DNA of 64,000 bases from Alkalispirochaeta americana. GTDB lineage: Bacteria > Spirochaetota > Spirochaetia > DSM-27196 > Alkalispirochaetaceae. Within the stretch, counting starts at the first letter, position 1; each line of letters starts with the position of its first letter. Location of the stretch: contig NZ_FTMS01000014.1 of assembly GCF_900156105.1 (NCBI RefSeq), positions 45,369 to 109,368 of the forward strand. Reading direction: 5' to 3'. Shown here piece by piece: positions 1 to 9,054 of this stretch. The position numbers and the translations under genes were made by a program. The notes below the pieces were generated by a model. The model saw only the letters and a program-made list of their open reading frames with translations. It did not search any database and was not told the DNA's origin.

Positions 1-1973
1 GCGATGTGTGGCACATCGAGGTCCAGGGGATCGGCCCCGGTGCGCTTTACCTCTTTCGGGTGGACGGACCCTTTGCTCCCGAAGAGGGCTTGCGCTTTAA
101 CTCCTGCCGCCCCCTGCTCGACCCCTATGCCAAGGCCCTGACGGGAAACTTTGTCTGGAACCTGCGGGAGGCTCTGGCCTACGATCCCGATTCTCCGCAG
201 AAAGATCTGAACTTTCGCACTACCGGCGACGCCGGGGCCTTCCCCAAGTGTATTGTGGTGGATGATTTCTTCGACTGGCAGGGTGATCGGCCTCTGAACT
301 ATCCCCTCCAGGACTGTATTATTTACGAATCCCATCTGCGGGGCCTTTCGTGTCATCCTTCAGCAGAGGTTCCTCACCCTGGTACCTACCGGGGGGTGAT
401 CGAAATGATCCCGTACCTGAAGGAGCTGGGAATCACCAGCCTGGAGTTGCTTCCGGTTCACGAGTTCGATGAGAACGAGTTTGAGCGCTACAACCCCGGG
501 ACAGGGGAGCGCCTCATCAATTACTGGGGCTACAACACCGTGGCGTTCTTCGCCCCCAAAGGGGCCTACGCTGCCGATGGCGCTCTGGGTGAGCAGGTGG
601 CAGAGTTCAAGGAGATGGTCCGGGAACTCCACAAGGCGGGAATCGAGGTGATCCTGGACGTGGTGTTCAACCATAGCGGCGAGGGGAATGAGCTGGGCCC
701 CACCTTCAGTTTTCGGGGGATCGATAACCCCACGTATTACATGCTTGAAGACAACCGGCGCTATTATCGCAACTTTTCCGGCACCGGCAACACCATGAAC
801 TGCAATAACCCCGTCATGCGCACCCTGATTATGGAGTGTCTTCACTATTGGGTAGTGGATATGCATGTGGATGGCTTTCGGTTCGATCTGGGCAGCATCC
901 TGGGGCGTGATGAGCGAGGCAACCTTCTGGAGAACGCTCCCATCCTGGATCGGATCGCTAACGATCCCATCCTGCGGGATACAAAAATTATCGCCGAAGC
1001 CTGGGATGCTGGCGGAGCCTATCAGGTGGGCGCTTTTCGCGGACGCTGGGCCGAGTGGAACGACCGGTTTCGGGATGATCTCCGTCGTTTCTGGAGAGGT
1101 GATCGTAACACTGTGGCTGCCCTGGCAACACGCTTTGCCGGAAGCGCCGACCTCTACCACGCAGGAGGACGCAAACCCTTTCACAGCATCAACTTTATCA
1201 CCTCCCACGATGGTTTTACCCTGCGCGATCTGGTGAGCTATAACCGGAAGCACAACGAGGAAAACGGTGAGGAGAACCGCGACGGTCACAACGGGAACTT
1301 CAGCTACAATTATGGACACGAGGGAGATACGGAGAACCCCGAAATCTGGTCCCTGCGGTTGCGGCAGATGAAAAACCTCATGGGATCCCTGCTTCTTTCC
1401 CTGGGGACACCCATGATCCTCTCGGGCGACGAGTTTGGCCGAAGTCAGGGAGGGAACAATAACGCCTACTGCCAGAACAACCCTATCAGCTGGAACGATT
1501 ATCGCCTGGGTGTCGACTACGGCGATCTTTTCCGGTTCACGCGAATGCTTATCGCCCTGCGGAAAAAACACCCTGTCTTCACCCGCCCCGAATTCTACAC
1601 CGGTCTCGATAACAGCCGGAGCACCAGAAACGATATCGACTGGTTTGATAGCGGCGGCGGCCGCATGGATTGGGCAAAAAGCGCCAGTTGTCTCGCAATT
1701 TACATCGATGGAACAGAGATAGAGCGCCACGCAAACCGCGAGGACGACGATTTTTATATCATGTTTAACGCATCGCGGGAGGAGGAGAACTTTACCGTTC
1801 CTGACCCTCCCGAGGGGCTTCGCTGGGTCCGGGTCATTGATACCAGCCGGAGCGCTCCGGAAGATTTTTTCGAACCCGGTCTGGAAGAAGAAATGCCGCC
1901 AGAACTGGAGATTTCCCTGGAAGGGCGCTCTCTGGTGATGTTGAGAACCGCTCCGGATATTGACGAGGAGTGA
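1..1973 (+). CDS. glgX: Glycogen debranching enzyme / isoamylase, 5' end cut by window
   Basis: GH13 debranching enzyme that cleaves alpha-1,6 branches of glycogen or limit dextrin in the cytoplasm. The reading frame is open at the left edge: the first readable residues (D-V-W-H-I-E-V) lie inside the usual N-terminal beta-sandwich, so the start codon is outside the window. About 655 residues are visible. GH13 signatures are present in order: the N-H-S-G region near 670-680, DGFRFDLGS with the nucleophile Asp near 871-890, IIAEAWD with the acid/base Glu near 990-1005, and FITSHDGFTL near 1195-1220. The C-terminal beta domain ends with a TGA at 1971. thrS follows 39 bases later on the same strand. 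Isoamylase and GlgX cannot be separated reliably by eye; the family call is firm. Confidence 0.9.
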   Translation, partial: DVWHIEVQGIGPGALYLFRVDGPFAPEEGLRFNSCRPLLDPYAKALTGNFVWNLREALAYDPDSPQKDLNFRTTGDAGAFPKCIVVDDFFDWQGDRPLNYPLQDCIIYESHLRGLSCHPSAEVPHPGTYRGVIEMIPYLKELGITSLELLPVHEFDENEFERYNPGTGERLINYWGYNTVAFFAPKGAYAADGALGEQVAEFKEMVRELHKAGIEVILDVVFNHSGEGNELGPTFSFRGIDNPTYYMLEDNRRYYRNFSGTGNTMNCNNPVMRTLIMECLHYWVVDMHVDGFRFDLGSILGRDERGNLLENAPILDRIANDPILRDTKIIAEAWDAGGAYQVGAFRGRWAEWNDRFRDDLRRFWRGDRNTVAALATRFAGSADLYHAGGRKPFHSINFITSHDGFTLRDLVSYNRKHNEENGEENRDGHNGNFSYNYGHEGDTENPEIWSLRLRQMKNLMGSLLLSLGTPMILSGDEFGRSQGGNNNAYCQNNPISWNDYRLGVDYGDLFRFTRMLIALRKKHPVFTRPEFYTGLDNSRSTRNDIDWFDSGGGRMDWAKSASCLAIYIDGTEIERHANREDDDFYIMFNASREEENFTVPDPPEGLRWVRVIDTSRSAPEDFFEPGLEEEMPPELEISLEGRSLVMLRTAPDIDEE

Positions 1974-2012
1974 GGTGAAATGGTACCCCTTTGAGTTGGA
2001 GGTACCCCACCC

Positions 2013-3761
2013 ATGGCGGATGCGCTCACGCGTGAAGAAAAACTGTATCGAATTCGGCATACCACGGCCCACGTAATGGCCGAAGCTGTTCTCCAGATCT
2101 TTCCCGAGGCCTCGATTGCGATCGGTCCTCCTGTTGAGAACGGGTTTTACTACGATTTTCAGCTGCCCCGTTCCCTGAAACCGGAGGATCTCGAGTCGAT
2201 CGAGGAAGGGATGCGAACAATTCTCGCAGGAAAGCATCCCCTCACCAGGGAAGTTGTCGGAAAAGAGCGTGCTCGGGAGATATTCCAGAACCAACCCTTC
2301 AAACTGGAGCTTATCGATGATCTGCCCGAGGACGTGGAGGTATCAACCTACACAGTAGATACCTTTGTAGACCTCTGCAAAGGTCCTCATGTGGAGTCCA
2401 CCGCAGAGATCCATCCCAAGGCCTTCAAGCTCCTCTCTATCGCTGGAGCGTACTGGCGGGGTGACGAGAAGCGGCCCATGTTGCAGCGCATCTACGGCAC
2501 AGCCTGGGAGACCCCCAAAGAGCTGCGGGAGCACCTGAACTGGCTCGCCGAGGTGGAAAAACGGGATCACCGCAAGGTAGGCCGGGAACTCGATCTCTTC
2601 AGCACCCACGAGGAAGCCGGGTCCGGCCTTGTCTACTGGCACCCCAAGGGTGCGCGAATCCGGGGGGCGATCGAAGATTTCTGGCGAGAAGAGCACCGCA
2701 AAGGCGGATACGACATGCTCTATACGCCCCATGTGGGAAAAAGCTGGCTTTGGGAGACCTCGGGGCACCTCGATTTCTACAAAGACAACATGTATTCGCC
2801 CATGGAGCTGGACAACGCCGAGTATTTTGCCAAGCCCATGAACTGCCCCTTCCACATCATGATCTATCGGACGGCAAAACACAGCTACCGGGATCTCCCT
2901 CTCCGGTGGGGTGAGCTTGGAACGGTCTATCGCTACGAGCGCAGCGGCGTTCTCCATGGACTCTTGCGCGTTCGGGGGTTCACCCAGGACGATGCTCACA
3001 TCTTCTGCACTCCCGACCAGGTGGAGGCGGAAATTCTGGAGGTTCTGCAGTTCAGCATGAACATCTGGGATGCCTTCGGCTTTCAGAAGATCAAAGCCTA
3101 TCTCTCGACACGGCCCGAAAAATCTGTTGGAGACCCGGCTGATTGGGACCGGGCCACCGAGAGCCTGCGGAAGGCTCTGGAAGCAGAGGGAATGGACTAC
3201 GAACTGGATGAGGGTGGCGGAGCCTTCTATGGACCAAAAATCGATCTCAAGGTTCAGGATGCCCTGGGCCGGGAGTGGCAGATGACCACCATCCAGTTTG
3301 ACTTCAACCTGCCAGAACGGTTCGACATGACCTTTGTGGACCGCGATGGCCAGGAGAAGCGGCCTTACATGGTCCATCGGGCTCTTCTGGGCTCCCTGGA
3401 GCGGTTTTTTGGTGTTCTGATCGAACATTACGGAGGGGCCTTTCCCGTCTGGCTTTCGCCCCTTCAGGTTATGGTGGTCCCCGTTGCCCCTGCCTTCAAC
3501 GACTACGCGGACAAGGTTGCAAAACGTCTCTTTGCAGAGGGCTACCGGGTCGAGGCGGATCTTTCGGATAACCGGATGAACGCAAAAATCCGCTCTGCCC
3601 AGCAACAGAAGGTTCCCTATATGCTGGTGGTGGGCGAGGCCGAGGAGCAGGCCGGGGCGGTGAGCCCCAGAACCCGCACGGGTGAACGGCCCGGAACGAT
3701 GTCCCTCGAGGATTTTGAAACCTTTCTGGCCGGGAAGGTCCGGGAAAAGGCTCTGCTGTGA
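2013..3761 (+). CDS. thrS: Threonyl-tRNA synthetase, short form without TGS domain
   Basis: Class II aminoacyl-tRNA synthetase that charges tRNA-Thr. The ATG at 2013 follows a GGAGGT at 1998-2003. The 582 residues begin directly in the editing (SAD) domain, seen from HTTAHVMAEAV and later the zinc/editing region VDLCKGPH. The catalytic core has motif 2 (RYERSGVLHGLLRVRGFTQDD) split over residues near 310-330 and motif 3 (VHRALLGSLERF), followed by an anticodon-binding domain. Typical bacterial ThrRS is about 640 residues with an N-terminal TGS domain; this domain is absent here, as in other spirochaetes as far as I recall. The stop overlaps the next gene's start (GTGA at 3758), suggesting translational coupling. 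Confidence 0.96.
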   Translation: MADALTREEKLYRIRHTTAHVMAEAVLQIFPEASIAIGPPVENGFYYDFQLPRSLKPEDLESIEEGMRTILAGKHPLTREVVGKERAREIFQNQPFKLELIDDLPEDVEVSTYTVDTFVDLCKGPHVESTAEIHPKAFKLLSIAGAYWRGDEKRPMLQRIYGTAWETPKELREHLNWLAEVEKRDHRKVGRELDLFSTHEEAGSGLVYWHPKGARIRGAIEDFWREEHRKGGYDMLYTPHVGKSWLWETSGHLDFYKDNMYSPMELDNAEYFAKPMNCPFHIMIYRTAKHSYRDLPLRWGELGTVYRYERSGVLHGLLRVRGFTQDDAHIFCTPDQVEAEILEVLQFSMNIWDAFGFQKIKAYLSTRPEKSVGDPADWDRATESLRKALEAEGMDYELDEGGGAFYGPKIDLKVQDALGREWQMTTIQFDFNLPERFDMTFVDRDGQEKRPYMVHRALLGSLERFFGVLIEHYGGAFPVWLSPLQVMVVPVAPAFNDYADKVAKRLFAEGYRVEADLSDNRMNAKIRSAQQQKVPYMLVVGEAEEQAGAVSPRTRTGERPGTMSLEDFETFLAGKVREKALL

Positions 3762-5296
3762 TCGGTGAAACAAATTCTCCTTGCGCAAGGGCGGGCTCCC
3801 CCGGCGATCCCCTGGAGGAGCTCAAGGCCCTGGACCGGGAGGCCCGGTTGCTGGAGCACTCCGGGGCCGTCCTGAGCTGGGATCAGGAGGTCTATATGCC
3901 TCCCGCCGCTGTGGAGGAGCGAGCCGACCAGTTGGCGCTCCTCCAGAGCCTGGCTCATCAGCGGGACAGTTCTCCCCGGGTTGGGGAGCTGCTGGATCTT
4001 CTTCAGGCAGAATCTTCCCTTCAGGAGGGGGTGGAGGGATTTTTCCTGCGGGAAAAGCGACGTTCCTACGAGCGCAGCTGTCGTGTGCCGGAGCGATTGG
4101 TACGGGACCTGGCCCAGACGGCAAGCCGTGGTCAGAACGCTTGGGTGGCAGCGCGGAAGGCCAACGACTACGATCAGTTCAAGCCCTGGCTTGAGCGCCT
4201 TATCGAACTAAACCGGGAGCTGGCGGACCATCTGGGATACCGGGAGACTCCCTACGATGCACTCCTGGATCAATACGAGCCCTATACCTCGACGGCGGAG
4301 GTAGCGGAGGTGTTTGGCACCCTCAAGGAGGGGCTGATTCCCCTGGTCCAGAAGATAGCCTCCCGGCCCCTGGCTGATCACTCTTTCCTGCGGCACTCCT
4401 TCCCGGTGGAGGGTCAGAAGCAGCTCAGCCAGGAGGTGATGCTGGCTCTGGGCTATGACCTGGACCAGGGCCGTCTGGACTGTTCAGCTCACCCCTTTAC
4501 AACAACCCTGGGTTCCAGGGATGTTCGAATCACTACCCGCTTTAACGAAAAACTCGTTGAGTCGGGGCTTTTCTCCACAATCCACGAAACGGGCCACGCT
4601 CTCTATGAACTCGGAGTGGGAGAGGACCTGGCGGGAACCCTCCTGGCCGAAGGAACCTCCCTGGGTATTCACGAATCCCAGTCCCGAATGTGGGAGAACA
4701 TGATTGGCCGGAGCCGGGCCTTCTGGTCCCACTGGTTGCCCCGGATGGCGGAGATCTTCCCTGATCAGCTCGAGGGGGTCTCGCTGGAGAGGTTTTATCG
4801 CGGAATCAACCGGGTGGAACCCTCGCTGATCCGGGTGGAAGCCGATGAGGTTACCTACAGTCTGCACGTAATTCTCCGCTTTGAGCTTGAGCAGGCCCTG
4901 ATATCAGGAGATCTTCCGGTGGATGATCTTCCCGGGGCCTGGAACCAGGGAATGAAAGAGCTTCTGGGAGTGGTGCCTCGTGACTACTCCTCGGGGGTTC
5001 TCCAGGATGTACACTGGTCCATGGGGGCCTTCGGGTATTTCCCCACCTATGCCCTGGGGAATCTCTACGCAGCGCAGTTCCTGAAAGCCCTGGAGCGGGA
5101 TCTTCCCGCTCTTTGGGAGGGGATTGCCCGGGGCGAGTACGCCCCTATTCTGGGGTGGCTCCGCCAGAAGGTTCACCGCCACGGCAAGTGCCGGAGCGCT
5201 GGCGAGCTGGTCCGGGAAATTACCGGCGGTCCACTGGATTCCTCGGTCTTTCTGGAGTATCTTTGGGGTAAGTACGACGAAGAGCAGGGGAGGTAA
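3758..5296 (+). CDS. Metallocarboxypeptidase, M32 (Taq) family
   Basis: Zinc carboxypeptidase of the M32 family, cytoplasmic, releasing C-terminal residues from peptides. The HEXXH zinc motif is in STIHETGHALYELG near residue 275, and the downstream HESQSRMWENMIGRS motif is also typical of M32. The N-terminal LSWDQEVYMPP is the family hallmark. Length (512 residues) matches the family (about 500). The start used is the GTG overlapping thrS by four bases; no in-frame ATG lies before the conserved N-terminus, so this or a nearby alternative codon must be right. Likely co-transcribed with thrS. Confidence 0.93.
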   Translation: MIGETNSPCARAGSPGDPLEELKALDREARLLEHSGAVLSWDQEVYMPPAAVEERADQLALLQSLAHQRDSSPRVGELLDLLQAESSLQEGVEGFFLREKRRSYERSCRVPERLVRDLAQTASRGQNAWVAARKANDYDQFKPWLERLIELNRELADHLGYRETPYDALLDQYEPYTSTAEVAEVFGTLKEGLIPLVQKIASRPLADHSFLRHSFPVEGQKQLSQEVMLALGYDLDQGRLDCSAHPFTTTLGSRDVRITTRFNEKLVESGLFSTIHETGHALYELGVGEDLAGTLLAEGTSLGIHESQSRMWENMIGRSRAFWSHWLPRMAEIFPDQLEGVSLERFYRGINRVEPSLIRVEADEVTYSLHVILRFELEQALISGDLPVDDLPGAWNQGMKELLGVVPRDYSSGVLQDVHWSMGAFGYFPTYALGNLYAAQFLKALERDLPALWEGIARGEYAPILGWLRQKVHRHGKCRSAGELVREITGGPLDSSVFLEYLWGKYDEEQGR

Positions 5297-5340
5297 CCAG
5301 GCCTATCATCCAGGCACTTGGGGTAAATCCTTTTTTTCTT

Positions 5341-6216
5341 GTGTCTGCCTCGGGAGGTTGCGCCGGGTGTGCTCTCGGGTGGGGGATTTTCCTGTGGAGA
5401 GGGGCGGAGACGTGCTCCAGGCCTCTCTCGTATCGACGGCGTAGACGCCTCCTGGTCCCGCTGTTTCTGACGTTTTCTATTGTGCTCTCCGGGTTGGCGG
5501 CATTGTTTGGTGGTGACGTGCTGACGCAATGGCCGCTCTGGACCGGAGGGCTTTTTTGGGTTTTTTTTCTTTTATTTTTGGCTTTTTTTCTTGTTTCTGG
5601 AATTTCTGGATTTTCCCGGGCGGGGCGCGTCCTGGCGCGGGCTCTCATGGCGGCCTTCCTGCCGGGGCTTTTTCTGGCTGGTGGGGGACTGTTGTTTCTC
5701 CCGGGGTACGGCCAGGCCTTATGGTACGGCCAGGCTCGCCAGCCCGGGAGGTATCCCGGTGAGGATCTGGAGGTTCTGATCTGTTCCATTCGTCCCGGTG
5801 AATCAGGGCTGGAACTTTCGGGGGTTCTCTTTCCGGAATCCTCCCGGGAGAAGGAGATTCTTCTCCAGGGATCTCGTGAGAGCCGCTTGCGGGTTCGTGT
5901 GGCGGTTCTTCAGGCGATCCCCCCGGCCTGGTGGATTCCGGTTGATCCCCTGCCCCGAGTGGCGGAACTGGTTCTGGAAAACAGGGGAGGCGAAGAGATC
6001 GCTACCCTGTCAGATCCAGAAGATTCTTCCCTTCCCCTGGTAGAACTGCTGACAGAATGGGGCCTCTTTCGGGAAGCCTCCTTCCAGATGGTGCTTCCCC
6101 GGCGCGATTCCTGGTATCTTCAGCCGGGGCGATACGCCGTGATTCTGGACCTTTCCGGGGATGCCCGGCCCGGGGGTAATGTGCAGGGTCAATCGCTCCG
6201 ATACACAAGGCAATGA
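5341..6216 (+). CDS. Unrecognised membrane protein with soluble C-terminal half
   Basis: I do not recognise this protein. About 291 residues: an Arg-rich stretch (YRRRRRLL) then three hydrophobic segments between roughly residues 38 and 125, followed by a soluble, mostly beta-looking domain of about 160 residues that begins after QARQPGRYPGEDLEVL. This suggests a membrane-anchored protein with one large domain outside or inside the membrane. The GTG start at 5341 has only a weak ribosome site and its first 30 residues are Cys/Gly rich, so the true start may lie downstream. The stop overlaps the next gene by ATGA at 6213-6216, so the two are probably translated together. Confidence 0.6.
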   Translation: MSASGGCAGCALGWGIFLWRGAETCSRPLSYRRRRRLLVPLFLTFSIVLSGLAALFGGDVLTQWPLWTGGLFWVFFLLFLAFFLVSGISGFSRAGRVLARALMAAFLPGLFLAGGGLLFLPGYGQALWYGQARQPGRYPGEDLEVLICSIRPGESGLELSGVLFPESSREKEILLQGSRESRLRVRVAVLQAIPPAWWIPVDPLPRVAELVLENRGGEEIATLSDPEDSSLPLVELLTEWGLFREASFQMVLPRRDSWYLQPGRYAVILDLSGDARPGGNVQGQSLRYTRQ

Positions 6217-6503
6217 TGATTTCCCTCTATGCCCGGAACAAGAACGGTGCTGCCCGGTACGTCACGATTACAGATCGCCAGGGGAATCTCTTTGGCTATA
6301 AGACGCTCACCGTTACAACGGGCAGTGATTTTCTTGCCACCCGGGAGCGGAACTTCACGTATGCCACGGAAGCCGAGATGCAGCGGGCCCTCCGGGGAAT
6401 GATCGATCGGCGTCTGCGCAAGGGTTATAGCGTTCTCTATAGCTTCTTTGCTCCTGGTCAGTACGGGGAACTCCCTGAACGTGTTGCTGCCCGGCAATCT
6501 TGA
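6213..6503 (+). CDS. Small conserved-looking protein, function unknown
   Basis: A 96-residue soluble protein starting at an ATG that overlaps the previous stop by four bases. The fold looks beta-rich (VTITDRQGNLFGYKTLTV) followed by a helix with basic residues (RALRGMIDRRLRKGY). There is no signal peptide, membrane segment or recognisable catalytic motif. The tight overlap with the upstream membrane protein and the short gap of 32 bases to the following phosphatidyltransferase suggest one operon. No function is assigned. Confidence 0.6.
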   Translation: MMISLYARNKNGAARYVTITDRQGNLFGYKTLTVTTGSDFLATRERNFTYATEAEMQRALRGMIDRRLRKGYSVLYSFFAPGQYGELPERVAARQS

Positions 6504-6535
6504 CAGATTGGCCGTGACCCGCCACTATAGGTGGC

Positions 6536-7123
6536 GTGAACGCTGCAAACGCTTTGACTTCTCTCCGGCTCGTCTTGAGCCCTGTTTTTTTTGTTTTCGC
6601 CTTTCTCCCTCTCTGGGCTGACGGGCGATTTGCCCTTCTCAGTACGGTAGTACTCTGGATTCTCTTCGTCATCATTGAGCTCTCGGATATACTGGACGGA
6701 GCCGTGGCCCGGGGGCTGGGGATAGTCTCTGATCTGGGGAAACTGCTGGACCCCTTCGCCGACGTGGTGAGCCGCCTCACCTATTTCCTCGTCTTTGTTG
6801 TGCTGGGAATCATGCCGGCCTGGATGTTCCTTCTCATCATGTACCGCGAAGTGGGGATCATCTTTGTGCGGATGATGATGATGCGCGATGGAGTTGCCCT
6901 GGCAGCGAGGAAGGGTGGAAAGACCAAGGCTGTCATGTATGCCGTGAGCGCTGGTCTGGGGCTGGTGTTGCTCATGAATATCCGGCTGGGCAGTTTTGCT
7001 GCCTTCGCGACGGTCCTCCCCTGGGTTGTCCTCGCATCCTTTGGTGTGTCGGTATTTCTCTCGTGGGCAAGCTTTCTCGATTACCTGATCATTCTGTACC
7101 GCCACTACAAAGGTCGCGCCTGA
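6536..7123 (+). CDS. CDP-alcohol phosphatidyltransferase (PgsA-like)
   Basis: Integral membrane enzyme that transfers a phosphatidyl group from CDP-diacylglycerol to an alcohol such as glycerol-3-phosphate. The full family motif D-x2-D-G-x2-A-R-x8-G-x3-D-x3-D is present between residues 45 and 75 (DILDGAVARG, then DLGKLLDPFAD). Length (195 residues) and five to six hydrophobic segments fit PgsA. The substrate alcohol is inferred; phosphatidylglycerophosphate synthase is the most likely, but other CDP-alcohol enzymes share this motif. The start is a GTG at 6536 with a GGTGG-like site just upstream. Confidence 0.85.
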   Translation: MNAANALTSLRLVLSPVFFVFAFLPLWADGRFALLSTVVLWILFVIIELSDILDGAVARGLGIVSDLGKLLDPFADVVSRLTYFLVFVVLGIMPAWMFLLIMYREVGIIFVRMMMMRDGVALAARKGGKTKAVMYAVSAGLGLVLLMNIRLGSFAAFATVLPWVVLASFGVSVFLSWASFLDYLIILYRHYKGRA

Positions 7124-7489
7124 CCGAGGGGCTTCCCGGGGACTGGCCCGCCCCGGGGCCGGCCTTCACGGCCGAAGCCACGTCTCGAAACACCGTCCTG
7201 CCTTTTTTCTGAATCATTTCTTCCCTTCATCCTCCCTCCCTGGTTTCCCACATGAACCCTCCGGCACAGATTTGTGCGCTTCTTCGGGCCGTTTCGGGCA
7301 CGTCCTGCTCCCCGTGTAAGGGGCTGGCCAGGAAAAAGATCCCGATTTTTCCATTTTTTTCTGCACACCTCTTTACAGGGAGGGGAATTTTTTATATTAT
7401 ACCCACATAAATGTAGCAAGTAAGAATAGAACCCACCAAAAAGGGGGTTAAAATTGTTCTTGCTGTCCGATTCGTCAGGGAGGAATGCC
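7124..7489. other. 366-bp intergenic region before glnA
   Basis: No convincing gene. The left part is G+C-rich with an imperfect hairpin (GGCCGGCC...GGCCG near 7158-7178) that may end the upstream operon, followed by a pyrimidine-rich stretch (7200-7245). The right part is A+T-rich and holds the glnA promoter and 5' leader described separately. The minus-strand open frame that crosses this region is low-complexity in its translated part and antisense to glnA, and is not accepted. Confidence 0.6.
7372..7400 (+). promoter_or_regulatory. Probable sigma-70 promoter of glnA
   Basis: TTTACA at 7372-7377 and TATTAT at 7395-7400, separated by 17 bases, sit in the most A+T-rich part of the gap. The predicted transcript would have a leader of roughly 80 bases before the glnA ATG. 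That leader contains a short inverted repeat (AACCC at 7429-7433 pairing with GGGTT at 7445-7449, A-rich loop), which could fold but is not followed by a T-run. Confidence 0.55.
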
Positions 7490-8914
7490 ATGAGTACAGA
7501 AATGACGGCACAAGACGTGCTTGATTTGGTGAAGAAGGAAGAGGTAAAGATCATCGATTTCCGGTTTATGGACTTCCCGGGAATGCAGCAGCATTTCTCT
7601 GTTCCTGCCGAGGCTCTGGAGCTGGATACCTTCACGGAAGGTCTCGGCTTTGACGGGTCCAGCATACGGGGATGGCAGGCGATTAACGAATCGGACATGA
7701 TCGTGGTACCGCAGCCGCAGACGGCTTTTATCGATCCCTTTATGGAGATCAAGACCCTGGTAATGACCTGTAACATCGGGGATCCCATCACCGGTGAGGA
7801 TTATACCCGGGATCCGCGCAATATCGCTCAGAAGGCTCAGAACTATCTCAAGAGCACCGGTATCGGTGACACCGCCTTTATCGGAGCCGAGGCGGAGTTC
7901 TTTGTTCTCGATGACATTCGCTACGATCAGAACGAGCACAGTGGCTATTATTTCATCGATTCCTCCGAGGGGCGATGGAACTCAGGACGGGACGAGGGGC
8001 CAAACCTGGGGTACAAGCCCCGATACAAGGAGGGATACTTTCCCGTACCGCCTTCGGACGCCCTGCAGGATCTCCGGAGCGAGATGGTTTTGCATATGCA
8101 GAACGTGGGACTCTCCGTAGAGGCACATCACCACGAGGTTGCCACGGGAGGTCAGTGCGAGATCGATCTTCGCTTTGCCCCGCTTCTGGATATGGCCGAC
8201 GATATGACCAAGTACAAATACATCGTCAAGAACACCGCCCGGAAGCACGGAAAAACTGTGACCTTCATGCCCAAGCCGCTCTTCATGGATAACGGGAGCG
8301 GTATGCATACGCACCTGTCTATCTGGAAGGACGGAAAGAATACCTTCTTTGGTGATGGCTACGCAGGGCTTTCCCAGGAGGCGCTCTATGCAATCGGCGG
8401 CATTTTGAAGCACGCTCCGGCTCTCCTGGCCTTTACCAACCCCACAACCAACAGTTACAAGCGTCTTGTGCCCGGCTACGAGGCTCCGGTGAACCTCGCC
8501 TACAGCAGGAGAAACAGAAGCGCCGCCGTGCGGATTCCCATGTACTCCACCAGCGAAAAATCCAAGCGCTTCGAGTTCCGCTGCCCTGATCCTTCCTGTA
8601 ACCCCTATCTTTCCTTCAGTGCCCTGCTGATGGCTGCTGTCGACGGCATACAGAACAAGATCGATCCCGGTGAGCCCCTGGACCGGAACATCTACGATCT
8701 GAGCCCCCAGGAAGCTGCTCAGGTTCTGACCACGCCGGGAACCTTGCGGGAGGCTCTGGAAGCGCTTCGGGCCGATCATGATTTCCTCCTTCGGGGTGAC
8801 GTCTTTACCGAAGATGTAATCCAGACCTGGATTGACTACAAGCTTGAGAACGAGGTTCTTGCTCTGGACCTGCGGCCCCACCCCTACGAGTTTGCGCTCT
8901 ACTACGATATTTGA
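7490..8914 (+). CDS. glnA: Glutamine synthetase, type I
   Basis: ATP-dependent ligation of ammonia to glutamate; a cytoplasmic dodecamer. The ATG at 7490 has AGGGAGGA at 7477-7484; the upstream in-frame extension to 7454 is not expected. The 474 residues match GS-I. Visible hallmarks: [10 protein letters not shown] near residue 55, the AEAEFFVLD and [17 protein letters not shown] metal-site regions, [14 protein letters not shown], and [19 protein letters not shown]. The C-terminal region has [12 protein letters not shown], and no clear adenylylation-site tyrosine motif (NLYDLPP) is present, the equivalent reading NIYDLSP. Transcription ends at the strong hairpin that follows. Confidence 0.97.
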   Translation: MSTEMTAQDVLDLVKKEEVKIIDFRFMDFPGMQQHFSVPAEALELDTFTEGLGFDGSSIRGWQAINESDMIVVPQPQTAFIDPFMEIKTLVMTCNIGDPITGEDYTRDPRNIAQKAQNYLKSTGIGDTAFIGAEAEFFVLDDIRYDQNEHSGYYFIDSSEGRWNSGRDEGPNLGYKPRYKEGYFPVPPSDALQDLRSEMVLHMQNVGLSVEAHHHEVATGGQCEIDLRFAPLLDMADDMTKYKYIVKNTARKHGKTVTFMPKPLFMDNGSGMHTHLSIWKDGKNTFFGDGYAGLSQEALYAIGGILKHAPALLAFTNPTTNSYKRLVPGYEAPVNLAYSRRNRSAAVRIPMYSTSEKSKRFEFRCPDPSCNPYLSFSALLMAAVDGIQNKIDPGEPLDRNIYDLSPQEAAQVLTTPGTLREALEALRADHDFLLRGDVFTEDVIQTWIDYKLENEVLALDLRPHPYEFALYYDI

Positions 8915-8968
8915 TGCGTCCTCTGGCATAACATCCCGGATATGAAATCCGGGAAAGGCCAGCTCTTT

Positions 8969-9016
8969 GGAGCACAAAAAAACCCCCGGCGTTGTGCCGG
9001 GGGTTTTTTGTGCTCC
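8969..9016. terminator. Bidirectional intrinsic terminator between glnA and gbsA
   Basis: A near-perfect stem of about 21 base pairs: the left arm 8969-8990 ends in CCCCCGGC, the loop is GTTGT (8991-8995), and the right arm 8996-9016 starts GCCGGGGG and runs into TTTTTT. One extra A in the left arm is the only mismatch. A-runs on one side and T-runs on the other let it work for glnA (+) and for the convergent aldehyde dehydrogenase (-). Confidence 0.93.
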
Positions 9017-9054
9017 AGCCCGAGGGCGCCGGAGCTATAAAGAATCGGGCCAGG

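Noticed and set aside
360..2294. Long minus-strand open frame of 644 codons over the debranching enzyme and thrS
   Set aside because: Antisense to two clear genes; no recognisable domain and composition typical of a shadow frame in G+C-rich DNA.
7105..7791. Minus-strand frame of 228 codons before and over glnA
   Set aside because: Covers the glnA promoter and 5' part of glnA; no homology-like features.
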